Source of the DNA: Butyricicoccus faecihominis
GTDB lineage: Bacteria; Bacillota; Clostridia; Oscillospirales; Butyricicoccaceae
Reading direction: 5' to 3'
DNA: 64,000 bases
Assembly: GCF_024462775.1 (NCBI RefSeq)
Contig: NZ_JANGCE010000013.1
Location: forward strand, 1 to 64,000
This document shows, piece after piece, positions 32,870-41,783 of the stretch. A program made the translations under genes and the position numbers. The first letter of the stretch is position 1; every line of letters starts with the position of its first letter. The notes beneath the pieces are model-generated. The model had not been told where the DNA came from, ran no database searches, and saw only the letters and a program-made list of their open reading frames with translations.

Positions 32870-33518
32870 ACTCTGGGGCCTAATGGGCACTAGCCTGCTG
32901 GAAACCCTGTATATGGTCATTCTGGCTACCGCTTTTTCCTATTTGATCGGCTTGCCAATCGGCCTTGCGCTCGTTGCCACCGAGCGGGACGGTATTCGCC
33001 CGCTGCCGGCGTTTAATAAGGTGCTGGGCTTTGTGGTCAATATTTTGCGTTCGGTACCGTTTTTGATTTTGCTGGTTTATGTTCAGCCGTTGACCCGCGC
33101 GATTGTGGGCACCTCGATAGGTTCGACGGCGACCATCGTGCCGTTGGTCATCGCCGCGGCTCCCTATGTGGGGCGTATGGTCGAAAGTTCGATCAAAGAA
33201 GTCAGCTTTGGCGTGATCGAAGCCGCACAGTCGATGGGAGCAAGCCCGTGGCAGATCGTAACCAAAGTTCTTGTGCCCGAGGCCAAGCCGTCGCTGCTGG
33301 TCGGCGCGGCGATCTCGATCGTCACGATTTTAAGCTATTCCGCCATGGCCGGTTTTGTTGCGGGCGGCGGTCTTGGTACGGTTGCTATCAACTATGGCTA
33401 CAACCGCTATCAGTTCGATATCATGACCGTCGCAGTTGTCATCATTGTTATCGTGGTGCAAATTTTTCAGGAGTGCGGACTGTGGCTGGCTAAAAAGCTG
33501 GATAAACGCAACCGTTAA
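32856..33518 (+). CDS. metI: Methionine ABC transporter permease MetI
   Basis: About 220 residues with five or six membrane segments and the permease-ATPase coupling region EAAQSMGASPWQIVTKVLVP. ATG 32856 follows GGAGGAGG and overlaps the end of metN. The order metN-metI-metQ is the usual one. Confidence 0.95.
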   Translation: MLTPELWGLMGTSLLETLYMVILATAFSYLIGLPIGLALVATERDGIRPLPAFNKVLGFVVNILRSVPFLILLVYVQPLTRAIVGTSIGSTATIVPLVIAAAPYVGRMVESSIKEVSFGVIEAAQSMGASPWQIVTKVLVPEAKPSLLVGAAISIVTILSYSAMAGFVAGGGLGTVAINYGYNRYQFDIMTVAVVIIVIVVQIFQECGLWLAKKLDKRNR

Positions 33519-33567
33519 CAAAGATATCAAAAAAATAATATAGAAGCATTAGAAGGAGAGATTTATC

Positions 33568-34392
33568 ATGAAGAAGAAAATTGCAGCCCTGCTGGCATGC
33601 ACGCTATGCCTGTCGGCCCTTGCCGCCTGCGGTGGCAATGACGCTAAGGGCGAAGAAGACAAGACGATCACCGTCGGTGCCTCGCCTACACCCCATGCGG
33701 AGATCCTAAACGCCGCCAAGGACGTGTTGGCCGAACAGGGGTATACGCTGGTCGTGAAGGAATTTTCCGATTACGTCATTCCGAACACGGCATTGGTAGA
33801 CGGTGAGCTGGATGCGAACTACTTCCAGCATACACCGTACCTCAATACCTTTAATCAGGAAAACAGCGCAGATCTGGCTGTGGCGGTAGAGATGCACTAT
33901 GAGCCGTTTGGCGTGTATCCCGGCAAGACTGCTTCGCTGGATGAGTTAAAGGATGGCGCGACAGTGGCTATTCCCAACGACGGCTCAAACGAAGCGCGCG
34001 CGCTGCTGCTGTTGCAGGACGCTGGGCTGATCAAGCTGAAGGACGGCATTGATCCGACCTCCAAAGATGCTACCGTACTTTCTATTGTAGAGAATCCGAA
34101 GAATTTGAAGATTTCGGAGATCGCCGCCGAACAGTTGCCGCGCTCTCTGCAGGATGTTGATATTGCGGTCATTAACGGCAACTATGCGCTGCAGGCCGGA
34201 CTGAACGCGAACGACAACGCGATCGCTACCGAAACCCCGGATTACGGCAAGGTATACGTCAATGTTGTTGCTTGCCGCTCCGAAGATAAGGATTCGGATA
34301 AAATGAAGGCGCTCGCCGACGCGCTGCACTCCGATACGGTAAAGAAATTTATCGAGGACACCTATCAGGGCGCGGTCGTTCCCACGTTTTAA
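33568..34392 (+). CDS. metQ: Methionine-binding lipoprotein MetQ
   Basis: The extracellular substrate-binding component, 274 residues of the NlpA family. A lipoprotein signal with lipobox LAAC (Cys at residue 20) is followed by ITVGASPTPHAEIL, the typical start of mature MetQ, and DGELDANYFQHTPYL with ligand-contact residues. A strong terminator follows 17 bp after the stop, ending the metNIQ operon. Confidence 0.95.
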   Translation: MKKKIAALLACTLCLSALAACGGNDAKGEEDKTITVGASPTPHAEILNAAKDVLAEQGYTLVVKEFSDYVIPNTALVDGELDANYFQHTPYLNTFNQENSADLAVAVEMHYEPFGVYPGKTASLDELKDGATVAIPNDGSNEARALLLLQDAGLIKLKDGIDPTSKDATVLSIVENPKNLKISEIAAEQLPRSLQDVDIAVINGNYALQAGLNANDNAIATETPDYGKVYVNVVACRSEDKDSDKMKALADALHSDTVKKFIEDTYQGAVVPTF

Positions 34393-34409
34393 AAGAAAAA
34401 AGTAAAACC

Positions 34410-34447
34410 AAGGAGCTGTATCAAACCTTTGATACAGCTCCTTTTTG
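34410..34447 (+). terminator. Terminator of metNIQ
   Basis: AAGGAGCTGTATCAAA (34410-34425), CC, TTTGATACAGCTCCTT (34428-34443), then more T. Confidence 0.9.
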
Positions 34448-34471
34448 TAAATTTGTACAAAAAAATCATGA

Positions 34472-34500
34472 TTGACATGGGAGATATGTGCGGTTATACT
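34472..34500 (+). promoter_or_regulatory. Promoter of the WG/SLH protein gene
   Basis: TTGACA (34472-34477), 17 bp, TATACT (34495-34500), 50 bp before the ATG. Confidence 0.75.
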
Positions 34501-34550
34501 AATAAATAGCGGTAACCTTTTATATTCACGATATAAAGGAGAAGGGTAGT

Positions 34551-36482
34551 ATGAAAAAGTTTTTGTCCGTTTTTTTAGCGGCGCTTCTGGTGACAACGTC
34601 GCCGGCGGCTCTTGCGGCCAGTTTTGAGATTGAGGCACTGGTCAAACCTACGTATGAGGAAGTATCCAGTTTTTCGGACGGTTGGGCTGCGGTTAAGCAA
34701 AATGGCAAGTGGGGCTATATCAATGAAAGCGGCGATATGGTGATCCAGCCCAAATATGATTGGGCCGGTCCGTTCGGCGAAGGCGTCGCGGTTGTTGGCC
34801 TGCTCGCTACGGAAACCTATGGTGCGGGTACCGATTACGAGAGCACCGCGGACTATTACGAATTGTATCTGCTCAGTGAAAACGGCTCGGCCAAGCAGCT
34901 GATGAGCGATCCCTTCGGAGAGGGCGCGACACCGATGCAGTACTATGTCGACGGAATCGAGGGCGGGTCGATCGAGTCGGACGGCTACGAATGGTTTTGT
35001 CAGAACGGTGTGATCAATGTCAACGGCACGCCCTTTGACGCGAATGGAAACGAGATAAAGGTCAACGGCACGCTGGATGACCAATATATTGAATTTTATA
35101 CGATGACCGGCCCATGTGTCGGCGGCGTGATTCCAATGTATGGGGACAGTGCGGTGGAAGGCGGCGGTCAGGCGTTTTTTATGGACAAAAACGGCAAGAT
35201 TACACGCAAATTTCCACGCTATAGTGAAAGTAATATCACCGTGGTCTACGCGCCGGAGCAGGATCGGATCGTTGCCGCCAAGGGCAGATATGATGAGGAG
35301 GGCAACTGGATCGGCGGCTGGGGTGCAATGGATATGAACGGCAACTGGGCCGTGCAGCCGGTGTATGACGGATTCCGCTATATGATGCGGGGACAGTTTT
35401 TCTGCGACGGCCTAATGGTCGTCAATGACGCGAGCGGCAAGTACGGCGCGATCGATCGGAACGGCAAGGTCGTCATTCCGCTACAGTATGAGTTTATGTC
35501 CTCGTTCAGCGAAGGCATGTGCGCCGTCAAGCAGAACGGCACGTTCTATTACATTGACGTGACAGGCAAAAAGTATTCGATAGGCGCGCTTTCGGGCGGC
35601 GCAGCTTCCCGCGTGGACGCGGCGTCCTTGATGAGCGGTGGCATTTCCCCGGTCTACATTGCGGCGAACGGACAGGCATATTGCGTGCAGAATGTGCCCA
35701 AGAATGGTGTGCTGCCCGCAGTGACGGGTACGGAAAACCTCGCGCGCGAAGTGTATTTTCCGGAGTACGATGCAGGATCGGATAATCTGGGCAGGCTTAC
35801 CACGCTTGGCGACATCATCGCGGTTAAGGAAAACGGTAAGTGGGGCTTCTCCAAGTTGACCTTCCACCTTGATTTGCCCGACGAAAACGCGATGGATTCA
35901 TGGGCGTACGACGAGGTATGCAAGGCGATCGAAGCGGGGTTGGTGCCGAACGAGCTGCAAAACCAGTACCGCTCGAACATAACGCGCGGCGATTTCGCGC
36001 TGCTGCTGACCGAGGTCGCCTGCACGATCACGGAAAAGGATATCGAAACGCTGGTCAGGGATACGACGGGCAAGGAGCTGGACGCGTTGGTGAAGGCGCT
36101 GCCGTTCACCGATACGAACAGCGCGGCCGTCGTGGCGGCGAACGCCCTTGGCATTTTAAATGGCTACGGAGACGGCAAATTTGGCCCGTACGATACGATC
36201 AGCCGGCAGGACGCGGCAACCATGCTGCTGCGCGCGGCGACCGCGATCAAGGCGGACGCACTGGAAGGCTGGGGCGACAAGATCGCCGCGGCGAACGTAC
36301 AGTTTGCGGACGGCGCGGCTTTCTCCGCTTACGCCAAGGAGGCGATTCAGGTTATGGCTGCCCTCGACGTAATGAAGGGCACCGGCAACAATCAGTTTTC
36401 GCCAAAGGAGACCTATACACGTCAGCAGTCGTTTATGACGGTTTACCGTTTGATGACGCAGATACTGGATCAGGCGGCCTAA
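34551..36482 (+). CDS. Secreted WG-repeat protein with C-terminal SLH domains
   Basis: A 643-residue exported protein. A signal peptide with an ALAA cleavage region (about residue 24) is followed by several WG repeats (e.g. GWAAVKQNGKWGYINESGD, KYGAIDRNGKVVIPL) and an intervening non-repeat segment. The last 190 residues contain S-layer homology motifs (FGPYDTISRQDAATMLLRA; FSPKETYTRQQSFM). SLH domains anchor proteins to the cell wall; WG repeats are presumed interaction modules. It stands alone, with its own promoter and a shared terminator with fabD. The specific role is unknown. Confidence 0.88.
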   Translation: MKKFLSVFLAALLVTTSPAALAASFEIEALVKPTYEEVSSFSDGWAAVKQNGKWGYINESGDMVIQPKYDWAGPFGEGVAVVGLLATETYGAGTDYESTADYYELYLLSENGSAKQLMSDPFGEGATPMQYYVDGIEGGSIESDGYEWFCQNGVINVNGTPFDANGNEIKVNGTLDDQYIEFYTMTGPCVGGVIPMYGDSAVEGGGQAFFMDKNGKITRKFPRYSESNITVVYAPEQDRIVAAKGRYDEEGNWIGGWGAMDMNGNWAVQPVYDGFRYMMRGQFFCDGLMVVNDASGKYGAIDRNGKVVIPLQYEFMSSFSEGMCAVKQNGTFYYIDVTGKKYSIGALSGGAASRVDAASLMSGGISPVYIAANGQAYCVQNVPKNGVLPAVTGTENLAREVYFPEYDAGSDNLGRLTTLGDIIAVKENGKWGFSKLTFHLDLPDENAMDSWAYDEVCKAIEAGLVPNELQNQYRSNITRGDFALLLTEVACTITEKDIETLVRDTTGKELDALVKALPFTDTNSAAVVAANALGILNGYGDGKFGPYDTISRQDAATMLLRAATAIKADALEGWGDKIAAANVQFADGAAFSAYAKEAIQVMAALDVMKGTGNNQFSPKETYTRQQSFMTVYRLMTQILDQAA

Positions 36483-36488
36483 ACGCAT

Positions 36489-36522
36489 AAAAAGAGGAGG
36501 ACTTTTTCGTCCTCCTCTTTTT
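36489..36522. terminator. Bidirectional terminator between WG/SLH gene and fabD
   Basis: AAAAAGAGGAGGAC (36489-36502), a six-base loop, GTCCTCCTCTTTTT (36509-36522). T-runs on both strands serve the two converging genes. Confidence 0.9.
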
Positions 36523-36549
36523 ATGTGCTTTATTCGTTGGCGCGGGGAG

Positions 36550-37467
36550 TTATTCCGCTGCGTCCTGCACGCCCGCCATGTCGGCGACCGGCTTGCAGAC
36601 GAGTTCTTTGCTGATCTTGCCGGCAAAGCCGGTCAAGGTCTTGCCGGGGCCGACCTCGCACGCGGTCGTCAGGCCCGCCGCCATGCCGTTCGCAACCAAT
36701 GTCTTCCAGCGAACGGGGGAGACCATGTGCTGCTCTAGGTGAGCGGGCAGGTCGGTTAAAGAAAGCTTCTTGCCGTCTAAATTGGAGTAGATATCCATTG
36801 TGGGCGCGTGGAAGGTAAAATCGGCGACAAACGCGCGCAACTCCTTTGCGGCCTCCGCCATCAGCGGCGTGTGGAACGCGCCCGAAACGGCAAGCGGCAC
36901 CGCGCGGCGCGCGCCCGCGGCTTTGCAGTTCTCCATCGCCTGTTCCAGCGCCCCGCGCTCGCCCGCTATGACGAGCTGGCCGGGACAGTTGTAGTTGACC
37001 GGGCGAACGATACCGCAGGTGACCGCATTGCAGGCCTGCTCGATCTTTTCATCGTCCAGCCCCATGATGGCGGCCATGCCGCCGTCGATCGAATCCGCCG
37101 CTTGCTGCATCAGCCTGCCGCGCATGGATACAATCTTGATGCCGTCCGCCAGCGATACCACGCCCGCCGCGGCCAGCGCGGTGTATTCGCCGAGCGAAAA
37201 ACCGGCGGCGGCCTTAAAAGATACGCCTGCTTCCCGCAGCGCGGCAAGCGCCGCCATGGAATGCGTAAAAATAGCGATCTGGCTGTTTTCCGTGCGGGAG
37301 AGCACGTCCTTTTCGCTGTCAAAGCAAAGCTTTGCCACGTCGCGCCCGGCGCCCTCGCTCGCTTCCTCAAAAACCGCTCTGGCAGCGGCGCTGCTCTCAA
37401 ATAAATCCTTGCCCATACCCGGCGCCTGCGCGCCCTGACCGGGGAAAAATGCAAAGCCGTATTCCAT
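36550..37467 (-). CDS. fabD: Malonyl-CoA:ACP transacylase FabD
   Basis: Loads malonyl groups onto acyl carrier protein. It is about 305 residues with FFPGQGAQAPGMGKD at the N-terminus, the nucleophile serine in AGFSLGEYTALAAAG and the catalytic His in VSGAFHTPLM. The ATG at 37467 has GGAGGAAAAAAG before it; the longer open frame upstream is antisense to fabH. fabD normally lies between fabK and fabG on the same strand. Here it is divergent from fabH and driven by a promoter that overlaps the fabH promoter. Confidence 0.96.
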   Translation of the reverse strand: MEYGFAFFPGQGAQAPGMGKDLFESSAAARAVFEEASEGAGRDVAKLCFDSEKDVLSRTENSQIAIFTHSMAALAALREAGVSFKAAAGFSLGEYTALAAAGVVSLADGIKIVSMRGRLMQQAADSIDGGMAAIMGLDDEKIEQACNAVTCGIVRPVNYNCPGQLVIAGERGALEQAMENCKAAGARRAVPLAVSGAFHTPLMAEAAKELRAFVADFTFHAPTMDIYSNLDGKKLSLTDLPAHLEQHMVSPVRWKTLVANGMAAGLTTACEVGPGKTLTGFAGKISKELVCKPVADMAGVQDAAE

Positions 37468-37506
37468 CTTTTTTCCTCCCATGTTAGTCCGTTCCGCGGG
37501 AAACGG

Positions 37507-37556
37507 TTGACAATTACTCTGCCATTCATTATAATAGACAGAGATTACTTTGTCAA
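37507..37556. promoter_or_regulatory. Overlapping divergent promoters of fabD and fabH operon
   Basis: Plus strand: TTGACA (37507-37512), 17 bp, TATAAT (37530-37535). Minus strand: TTGACA (37556-37551), 17 bp, TATAAT (37533-37528). The two -10 boxes share ATTATAAT and each -35 lies just past the other start site, so polymerase can occupy only one at a time. The arms also form an imperfect inverted repeat (TTGACAA...CTCTG). Confidence 0.8.
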
Positions 37557-37614
37557 TCAAACTATTGTCGCTTTTCCACGGATCTGGGAGGGCGATTTCG
37601 ATTTTACAAGGAGC

Positions 37615-38604
37615 GTGGAAATCATCAATAGTCAAATTATCGGCACCGGCTCGTATGTTCCGGATTTTGTGCTCACCAATAAAATCTTGGAGCAGCTCGT
37701 CGACACGAACGACGAATGGATCGTCAAACGCACGGGCATCCGTGAACGCCGCATCGCAAAGGGCATGCGCACGTGGGAACTCGGCCTGAAAGCCGCCGAG
37801 CGCGCGCTGGAAAACGCCGGCATCACCGCGGATGAGCTCGATATGATCATCGTGACCACCTGCTCGCCGGATTTCTTTTCCCCGATCGAGGCAAGCGTCA
37901 TTCAGGACAAGCTGGGCGCGAAATGCGCGGCCATGGATCTGAACACCTGCTGCTCGGGCTTTGTCTATGCGTCCGATGTGGCCGATAGTTTTATTAGGTG
38001 CGGCAAAGCCAAAACGGTTCTGGTTATTTCGGCCGAGACGCTGTCGCGCGTGACCGATTACACCGACCGCGGCGTGTGCGTGCTGCTGGGCGACGGCGCG
38101 GGCGCGGTCGTCTATCGCGCGATCGATGACGCGGGCAAGGGCATTCAGGCCTCGTTCCTCGCATCCGACGGATCGGGCGCGGACCACCTTTATATGGAGG
38201 CGCTGCCGCTGGAGGAAGATCCGCTGCAAGCTGACCGAAGCTACGATCAGTCCAAGCGCTTTCTCAAAATGGCGGGCGCGCCGGTTGTGCGCTTTACGGC
38301 GTGGGCCGTTCCAATGGCAATCGACGAGGCGCTCACGCGCGCGGGCGTTTCCGCGGCGGATATTGACTGGGTGGTGCCGCATCAGGCCAACCTGCGCATC
38401 CTCGACGTGATTGCGAAGAAATACAACCTGCCGAAGGAAAAAATCTACGTCAACCTTGACCGGTTCGGCAATACCTCGTCTGCCAGCATTCCGCTGGCGC
38501 TGGACGAGATGCGGCAGAAGGGCCTGCTGCACGAAGGACAGACCATTGTGTGCACGGGGTTTGGCGGCGGCCTTACTTACGGCGCGTTTGTCATAAAACT
38601 GTAA
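37615..38604 (+). CDS. fabH: Beta-ketoacyl-ACP synthase III FabH
   Basis: Starts fatty-acid chains by condensing acyl-CoA with malonyl-ACP. It is about 329 residues with the active-site Cys in DLNTCCSGFVYA, the His in VPHQANLRI and the Asn in FGNTSSASIPLAL. The start is uncertain. GTG 37615 gives the expected N-terminus before QIIGTGSYVP but has AAGGAG only one base upstream; a rare ATC at 37621 would have ideal spacing. It is the first gene of the large fab-acc operon. Confidence 0.93.
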   Translation: MEIINSQIIGTGSYVPDFVLTNKILEQLVDTNDEWIVKRTGIRERRIAKGMRTWELGLKAAERALENAGITADELDMIIVTTCSPDFFSPIEASVIQDKLGAKCAAMDLNTCCSGFVYASDVADSFIRCGKAKTVLVISAETLSRVTDYTDRGVCVLLGDGAGAVVYRAIDDAGKGIQASFLASDGSGADHLYMEALPLEEDPLQADRSYDQSKRFLKMAGAPVVRFTAWAVPMAIDEALTRAGVSAADIDWVVPHQANLRILDVIAKKYNLPKEKIYVNLDRFGNTSSASIPLALDEMRQKGLLHEGQTIVCTGFGGGLTYGAFVIKL

Positions 38605-38621
38605 AAGGGGAACAAATAGTT

Positions 38622-39569
38622 ATGAATACCAAGATCACAAAACTGCTCGGCATTGAGTATCCGATTGTACAGGGCGCGATGGCGTGGATCGCCGAGCATC
38701 ATCTGGCGGCGGCCGTATCAAAGGCCGGCGGCCTTGGCATCATCGCGGGCGGCGCCGCGCCGGTGGACTATATCCGGGATGAGATACGCAAGGCGCGCGC
38801 TATTACGGACAAGCCCCTTGGCATGAACATCATGCTGCTTTCGCCCAACGCGGACGACCTCGCGCAGCTCGCGATCGACGAAAAGATCGAAGTGCTGACG
38901 ACCGGCGCGGGCAATCCGGGCAAGTATATGGAAAGCTGGAAGAACGCGGGCATCAAGGTAATGCCGGTCGTCGCTTCCGTGGCGCTGGCCAAGCGCATGG
39001 AGCGGGCGGGCGCGGACGCGGTCATCGCGGAAGGCATGGAAGGCGGCGGCCATATCGGCGAGGCCACAACGATGAGCCTGCTGCCGCAGGTGATCGACGC
39101 GGTCGATATTCCGGTCATCGGCGCGGGCGGCGTTGCGGATGGCCGCGGCATGGCGGCGCTGCTGCTGTTGGGCGCGGAAGGCGTGCAGTGTGGCACGGTG
39201 TTCCTTGCTACGCCGGAATGCCAGATTTCCGATAAATATAAGGAACTGGTCCTCAAGGCGACCGATATTTCGACCGTTGTGACCGGGCGCCCGTCCGGAC
39301 ACCCGGTGCGCTCGCTCAAGACCCCGATGGCGCGCAAATGCTTGGAGCTGGAGAAGATCAATACAGAGCAGTCGCTGGAAGAGCTCGAGGCCGCGACCGC
39401 GGGCTCGCTGCGCAAAGCCGTGCAGGACGGCAACTATGAAGAGGGCACCTTTATGTCCGGACAGATCGCGGGCATGCTGAAAGAGCTGCGGCCGTGCGAG
39501 GACGTGATCAAGGGTATGACCGCTAAGGCGGAAGAACTGCTCAAAAACGCTTACAAGCGCTTTGAATAA
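38622..39569 (+). CDS. fabK: FMN-dependent enoyl-ACP reductase FabK
   Basis: The reductase that completes each elongation cycle, 315 residues of the nitronate-monooxygenase-like TIM-barrel family. Seen: QGAMAWIAEHHLAAAVSKAGG, EGMEGGGHIGE and GAGGVADGRGMAALLLLGA (FMN phosphate site). FabK replaces FabI in many Firmicutes and is known not to bind triclosan like FabI. No fabI is in the window. ATG 38622 is preceded by AAAAGGGG at slightly long spacing. Confidence 0.94.
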   Translation: MNTKITKLLGIEYPIVQGAMAWIAEHHLAAAVSKAGGLGIIAGGAAPVDYIRDEIRKARAITDKPLGMNIMLLSPNADDLAQLAIDEKIEVLTTGAGNPGKYMESWKNAGIKVMPVVASVALAKRMERAGADAVIAEGMEGGGHIGEATTMSLLPQVIDAVDIPVIGAGGVADGRGMAALLLLGAEGVQCGTVFLATPECQISDKYKELVLKATDISTVVTGRPSGHPVRSLKTPMARKCLELEKINTEQSLEELEAATAGSLRKAVQDGNYEEGTFMSGQIAGMLKELRPCEDVIKGMTAKAEELLKNAYKRFE

Positions 39570-39581
39570 GGAGAATACAGC

Positions 39582-40310
39582 ATGGGAATTGCAATCGTAA
39601 CCGGCGCGTCGCGCGGTATCGGCGCGGCGATCGCGGAAAAGCTGGCCGCGGAAGGCCATGACGTGGTTCTAAACTGTGCGTCAAACGCGGCGAAAGCCGA
39701 GGCGGTCGCGGAAAAGTGCCGCGCCCATGGGGGAAAAGCCCTTGTCAAGGTTTGGGACGTTTCCGACCACGCGGCCTGTGAAAAGGCCGTGCAGGAGGTC
39801 AAGGAGGAGCTTGGCGTTCCGTCCATCCTCGTCAATAACGCGGGCATCACCCGCGACGGCCTGATGGTTCGCATGAAGGAAGACCAGTTCGACGAGGTCA
39901 TCCGCATCAACCTGAAGGGCGCTTACAATATGCTGCAGGTGTGCGGCGCCATGATGATGCGCGCCAAGGCCGGGCGGATCGTCAACATATCTTCGATCTC
40001 CGGCATGGTGGGCAACGCGGGTCAGATCAACTACTGCGCGGCCAAGGCCGGTCTGATCGGCATGACCAAGACCGCGGCCAAGGAGCTCGGCCCGCGCGGC
40101 GTGACCGTCAACGCGGTAGCGCCCGGCTTTATCGATACCGATATGACCGAGGGGCTGGCCGACGCACTCAAGGAAAACGCGAAAAAGCAGATCTCGCTCG
40201 GCCGCTTCGGCAAGCCGGAGGAGATCGCGGAGGCGGTGGCTTTCCTCGCTTCCGATAAGGCCAGCTTTGTCACGGGTCAGGTGCTCGTGGTGGACGGCGG
40301 CATGATATAA
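39582..40310 (+). CDS. fabG: 3-oxoacyl-ACP reductase FabG
   Basis: An NADPH-dependent short-chain dehydrogenase, 242 residues. The cofactor motif is TGASRGIG, followed by NNAGITRD and the catalytic Ser-Tyr-Lys (SSISGMVGNAGQINYCAAKAG). GGAG sits well before the ATG. The gene ends at the edge of structured element F2, which separates it from fabF. Confidence 0.96.
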   Translation: MGIAIVTGASRGIGAAIAEKLAAEGHDVVLNCASNAAKAEAVAEKCRAHGGKALVKVWDVSDHAACEKAVQEVKEELGVPSILVNNAGITRDGLMVRMKEDQFDEVIRINLKGAYNMLQVCGAMMMRAKAGRIVNISSISGMVGNAGQINYCAAKAGLIGMTKTAAKELGPRGVTVNAVAPGFIDTDMTEGLADALKENAKKQISLGRFGKPEEIAEAVAFLASDKASFVTGQVLVVDGGMI

Positions 40311-40315
40311 AAATT

Positions 40316-40480
40316 TCGATCGAAACAAAGCCCCATTTCGATCGAGCGTTCCGGCACTGGCGCGCGCCCTACGGGCACACTTAGCCGCCGGTTTGTTCAA
40401 AAACCGAGATACATGCTCCCGGTTTTTGGTCAACTTGAAGCAGCGCTTCAAGTTTCCATTTGATTGCGCGCTGCGGCGCG
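40316..40480 (-). repeat. Structured intergenic element, family F, copy 2 (inverted)
   Basis: Same architecture as 20249-20410 but on the minus strand. Plus coordinates: stem TCGATCGAAA/TTTCGATCGA (40316-40325 and 40336-40345); the conserved linker with GGCGCGCGCCC, GGGCACAC and CCGCCGG (40346-40397); CAAAAACCG/CGGTTTTTG (40398-40428); AACTTGAAGC/GCTTCAAGTT (40432-40454); and CGCGC-TGCG-GCGCG (40467-40480). On the plus strand the last hairpin is followed by GGGGTTTTT, a possible weak terminator inside the fab operon. Confidence 0.75.
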
Positions 40481-40550
40481 GGGGTTTTTCATTCCGCTGC
40501 ACCATATCAAGATATTGGCGCAGTATATTTGAGGTGAAGGAGTTGTTAGG

Positions 40551-41780
40551 ATGGAACGAGTAGTCATTACTGGTATGGGCGCGATCACGCCCGTAGGCAA
40601 TGATGTGGAAACGTTTTGGGAATCGCTTAAAAACGGTAAGTGCGGCATTGGGCCGATCACGCGGTTTGATACGGCTGATTTTAAAGTAAAGCTGGCCGCC
40701 GAAGTCAAGGACTTTCAGGTAGAGGATTATATCGATAAGCGCGAAGCGCGCCGCATGGATTTAAACTGCCACTTTGCGATCGCGGCGGCCCAGCAGGCGG
40801 TCGATCAGGCCGGTCTGACCGAGGGTAGCTTTGATCCCTTCCGCACGGGCGTGATCTTCGGCTCGGGTGTGGGCGGTCTTAAGGTCGCGGAAGATGAAGT
40901 GACCAAGATGAACGAAAAGGGGCCGGGCCGCGTTTCCCCGGTCTGCATTCCGCAGATGATCGCCAACATGGCGGCCGCGCACATTTCCATGCGGTTTGGT
41001 TTCAAGGGCGAGAATTTCTGCCCGGTCTCCGCTTGCGCGACGGGCAACCACGCGATCGGCGAGGCCATGCGCGCCATCCGTCACGGCTATCAGGATATCG
41101 TCCTTTGCGGCGGCACGGAAAACGGCATCATTCCGATCTCCATGGCGGGCTTCCAGAACATGAAGGCCGTGCACACGGGCGAAGACCCGACGTGCGCTTC
41201 GGTTCCGTTTGACGCGCGCCGTTCGGGCTTTGTCATGGGCGAGGGCGCGGGGTGCCTCGTGCTTGAAAGCCTGTCGCACGCCAAGGCGCGCGGCGCCACG
41301 ATCTTGGCCGAGGTGGCCGGCTACGGCGCTTCGGGCGACGCTTACCACATCACCAGCCCCGACCCCTCGGGCGAAGCGGCTTCCCGCGCCATTCTCGGCG
41401 CGATCACGGACGCGGGCCTCGCCCCAGCGGATGTCGACTATATCAACGCGCACGGCACCTCCACCCCGATCAACGAAAAGTATGAAACGATCGCGATCAA
41501 AAAGGCGTTCGGCGACGAGGCGTATAAGGTCAAGGTATCCTCCACCAAGTCGATGACCGGCCACCTGCTGGGCGGCGCGGCCGCGATTGAAGCGATCGCC
41601 TGCGTTTTGGCGATCCGCGACGGGATCATCCCGCCGACGATCGGCTACAAGGAGCCCGACCCGGATTGCGACCTCGATATCACGCCCAATGAGGCGGTGG
41701 AGGGCAAGGTGGACGTCGCGATCTCCAATTCGCTCGGCTTTGGCGGGCACAACGCCTGCATACTGATCAGGAAGGTGTAA
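40551..41780 (+). CDS. fabF: Beta-ketoacyl-ACP synthase II FabF
   Basis: Elongating condensing enzyme, 409 residues. The nucleophile Cys is in PVSACATGNHAIG; the two catalytic His are in NAHGTSTPINEKYE and SSTKSMTGHLLGGAAA. The start MERVVITGMGAITPVG is typical. GTGAAGGAG precedes the ATG. It follows fabG after 240 bp of structured element and is 3 bp from accB. Confidence 0.96.
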   Translation: MERVVITGMGAITPVGNDVETFWESLKNGKCGIGPITRFDTADFKVKLAAEVKDFQVEDYIDKREARRMDLNCHFAIAAAQQAVDQAGLTEGSFDPFRTGVIFGSGVGGLKVAEDEVTKMNEKGPGRVSPVCIPQMIANMAAAHISMRFGFKGENFCPVSACATGNHAIGEAMRAIRHGYQDIVLCGGTENGIIPISMAGFQNMKAVHTGEDPTCASVPFDARRSGFVMGEGAGCLVLESLSHAKARGATILAEVAGYGASGDAYHITSPDPSGEAASRAILGAITDAGLAPADVDYINAHGTSTPINEKYETIAIKKAFGDEAYKVKVSSTKSMTGHLLGGAAAIEAIACVLAIRDGIIPPTIGYKEPDPDCDLDITPNEAVEGKVDVAISNSLGFGGHNACILIRKV

Positions 41781-41783
41781 AGC

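Noticed and set aside
37468-38532. N-terminal extension of fabD by about 350 codons
   Set aside because: Antisense to fabH with no domain resemblance; fabD proper begins after GGAGG at 37467.
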